This document shows, in pieces, positions 9,697 through 10,761 of a DNA stretch of 10,761 bases (its first letter is position 1; each line of letters starts with the position of its first letter). The notes under the pieces were generated by a model, which was given only the letters and a program-made list of their open reading frames with translations, was not told the origin of the DNA and did not search any database. Location of the stretch: positions 1 through 10,761 of the forward strand of contig NW_013651956.1 of assembly GCF_000499385.1 (NCBI RefSeq), given 5' to 3'. The stretch comes from Eimeria necatrix (lineage: Eukaryota > Apicomplexa > Conoidasida > Eucoccidiorida > Eimeriidae). Position numbers and translations under genes: made by a program.

Positions 9697-10201
9697 CACG
9701 TTAAGCAACTTCTTTGTGGGGCGTAGGACTCCCACGCAGACTGAAACATCCAGATAGATGGAGCCCAGTACACAGCGTGCAGTAACATGGTTCGTTTTCT
9801 GGCATTCGCGTTGAGCAGGGAGTATGCCGCTGGGTCACTATTGCTCACTGAATTATCCGCATTGCATTTTGTTCGTTGCAGGTACTTGTTTTAACACAGG
9901 ATATATAGGGTTGGTAGCCAGTTCAAAGAATCACGCTGAGACTGTGTCTTAAACAGGATCCCTCAAGCGCGCTTGGAGATCTTGAAACCAGTTTGGGTGT
10001 TTGTGTTGTTGTATCATTTTCGTGATGCTGGAATTGGAATGCGGTTTCTCTGTTTCATGCAGTATGTATCTCGGAGGCCAGTCGTAGGAGCTGCTTAGCG
10101 TTGCAACTGAACGACAAAGATGGCGTGCTTTTGCAACTTGAAATGTGCTTTGGCTTATGTCAGAGCTGTCGTGTTACTCTTTCTCAGTGTAGCGTTCCAA
10201 A
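9697..10201 (+). repeat. direct repeat copy 2, about 505 bp, diverged
   Basis: This is the second copy of the repeat at 8869-9368, with block partners cagatagatgga at 9751, gcgttgagc at 9808, cactattgc at 9836, atctcggagg at 10068 and ctgcttagcgtt at 10091. The offset grows from about 828 to 834 bp along the copy, showing net small insertions. In the frame matching copy 1's 149-codon opening, this copy carries stop codons, for example a TAG shortly after the atctcggagg block. Any coding function shared by the two copies is therefore unlikely. The GCATGC at 8973 in copy 1 is GCATTC here. Confidence 0.85.
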
Positions 10202-10761
10202 ATTCCCCAAGAGATACGCGTGTTGCTGCTGGCAAAGAGGGGTGGCGGATGGGATTTTTCGCGGGCTGCTGGTGTGACAGAAACTAGAATTGTACACAGC
10301 ATGCGTAGACATGCATGAAGCGCCGGGTTGCGTTGGGGTTTCGCTGTTTATGCCTGCTGACAACTCACAATCAGTGGAGGACGAGCGCCTCTGGAAGTTT
10401 TTGTTTGCTGGTCCATGGCATTCTGTGTGTGACTCACGGCGACAAGAGCAGGCCGCGTAGTCCCTGCAGGGTACACGCTGTGCGCAAATATTAGCGAAGC
10501 TTTTGAAAAGCATCCTTCGTCCATGTAGGAGCGCGCGAGGGGCGTGTATCCAGGGAATTATCGGAAGTTTTGAATTTGACATGCCGTCGCGTTTTAAATT
10601 CGAAGTCACACAAAGTGTTTCTACAGTAGACGTGCTGCATTTCATGCAAGACGCTGAATACTGATCATTTGCTGAGGGCTATTTTTCTGGTTACGCGTTT
10701 GGCTGGACGAAGCGAAAGCGTTCTGTGAGGAACAGTAGCTCATTTGAGCCATGGCTTGCAG
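10202..10761. other. G+C-richer tail, no supported gene
   Basis: The longest frame is on the minus strand at 10184-10645 (153 codons). It is Ser, Cys, Thr and His-rich, has no recognisable domain, and its 3' end runs into repeat copy 2. About one opening of this length is expected by chance in the window, so I do not call it. On the plus strand, an AG at 10373-10374 is followed by a 27-codon frame ending in TAG at 10458-10460. It contains EDERLWKFLFAGPWHSV and would suit a small terminal exon, but it stands alone. One GCATGC lies at 10299-10304. Confidence 0.45.

Noticed and set aside
10375..10460. 27-codon frame from an AG to a TAG that could be a terminal exon
   Set aside because: It could follow a donor at 8854 in the correct phase. 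That would need a 1.5-kb intron holding both repeat copies, whereas the other proposed introns are 51-56 nt, and the piece is too short to judge alone.
10184..10645. 153-codon minus-strand open frame, the longest in the window
   Set aside because: About one frame of this length is expected by chance at this composition. The peptide is Ser, Cys, Thr and His-rich with no recognisable domain, and it overlaps the end of repeat copy 2.

Overview
This window looks like nuclear DNA from a gene-poor, intron-bearing eukaryote. There are no long open frames, no closely packed genes, no tRNA or rRNA, and no recognisable bacterial signals. The longest open frames (about 150 codons) are no longer than chance allows in DNA of this composition, judged by eye at 42-45% G+C overall. 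GCATGC occurs about five times more often than expected, and there are many pyrimidine-rich tracts ending in CAG, several with TGCAT or GCATTT just before the AG. These traits would suit a coccidian-type apicomplexan or another large-genome protist, but no protein family was recognised, so the organism stays uncertain.

Layout: positions 1 to about 6700 hold no gene I can support, only isolated splice-like signals and one perfect 17-bp tandem duplication (4096-4129). From about 6700 to 8880 the plus strand contains G+C-richer islands with several open frames that show a coding-like excess of G at codon position 1 and a deficit at position 2. The best are a cysteine-rich frame (6711-6953), a two-exon candidate with a 51-nt intron (7273-7662), and a three-exon candidate running from ATG to TAA with 56-nt and 53-nt introns (8270-8876). 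All are tentative. They were picked by eye from many possible frame and splice combinations, and no homologue was recognised.

From about 8869 to 10201 lies the most solid feature: a diverged direct duplication of about 500 bp. The copies start at about 8869 and 9697, with an offset of 828-834 bp and roughly 328 bp of unrelated sequence between them. Pyrimidine-rich AG acceptor-like tracts are kept at matching places in both copies, while an open frame crossing copy 1 is stopped in copy 2. The last 560 bases hold a 153-codon minus-strand open frame that is probably fortuitous.

No functional pathway can be assembled from these pieces. The candidate exons might belong to one or more compact plus-strand genes, to exons of a larger gene, or to decayed coding sequence.
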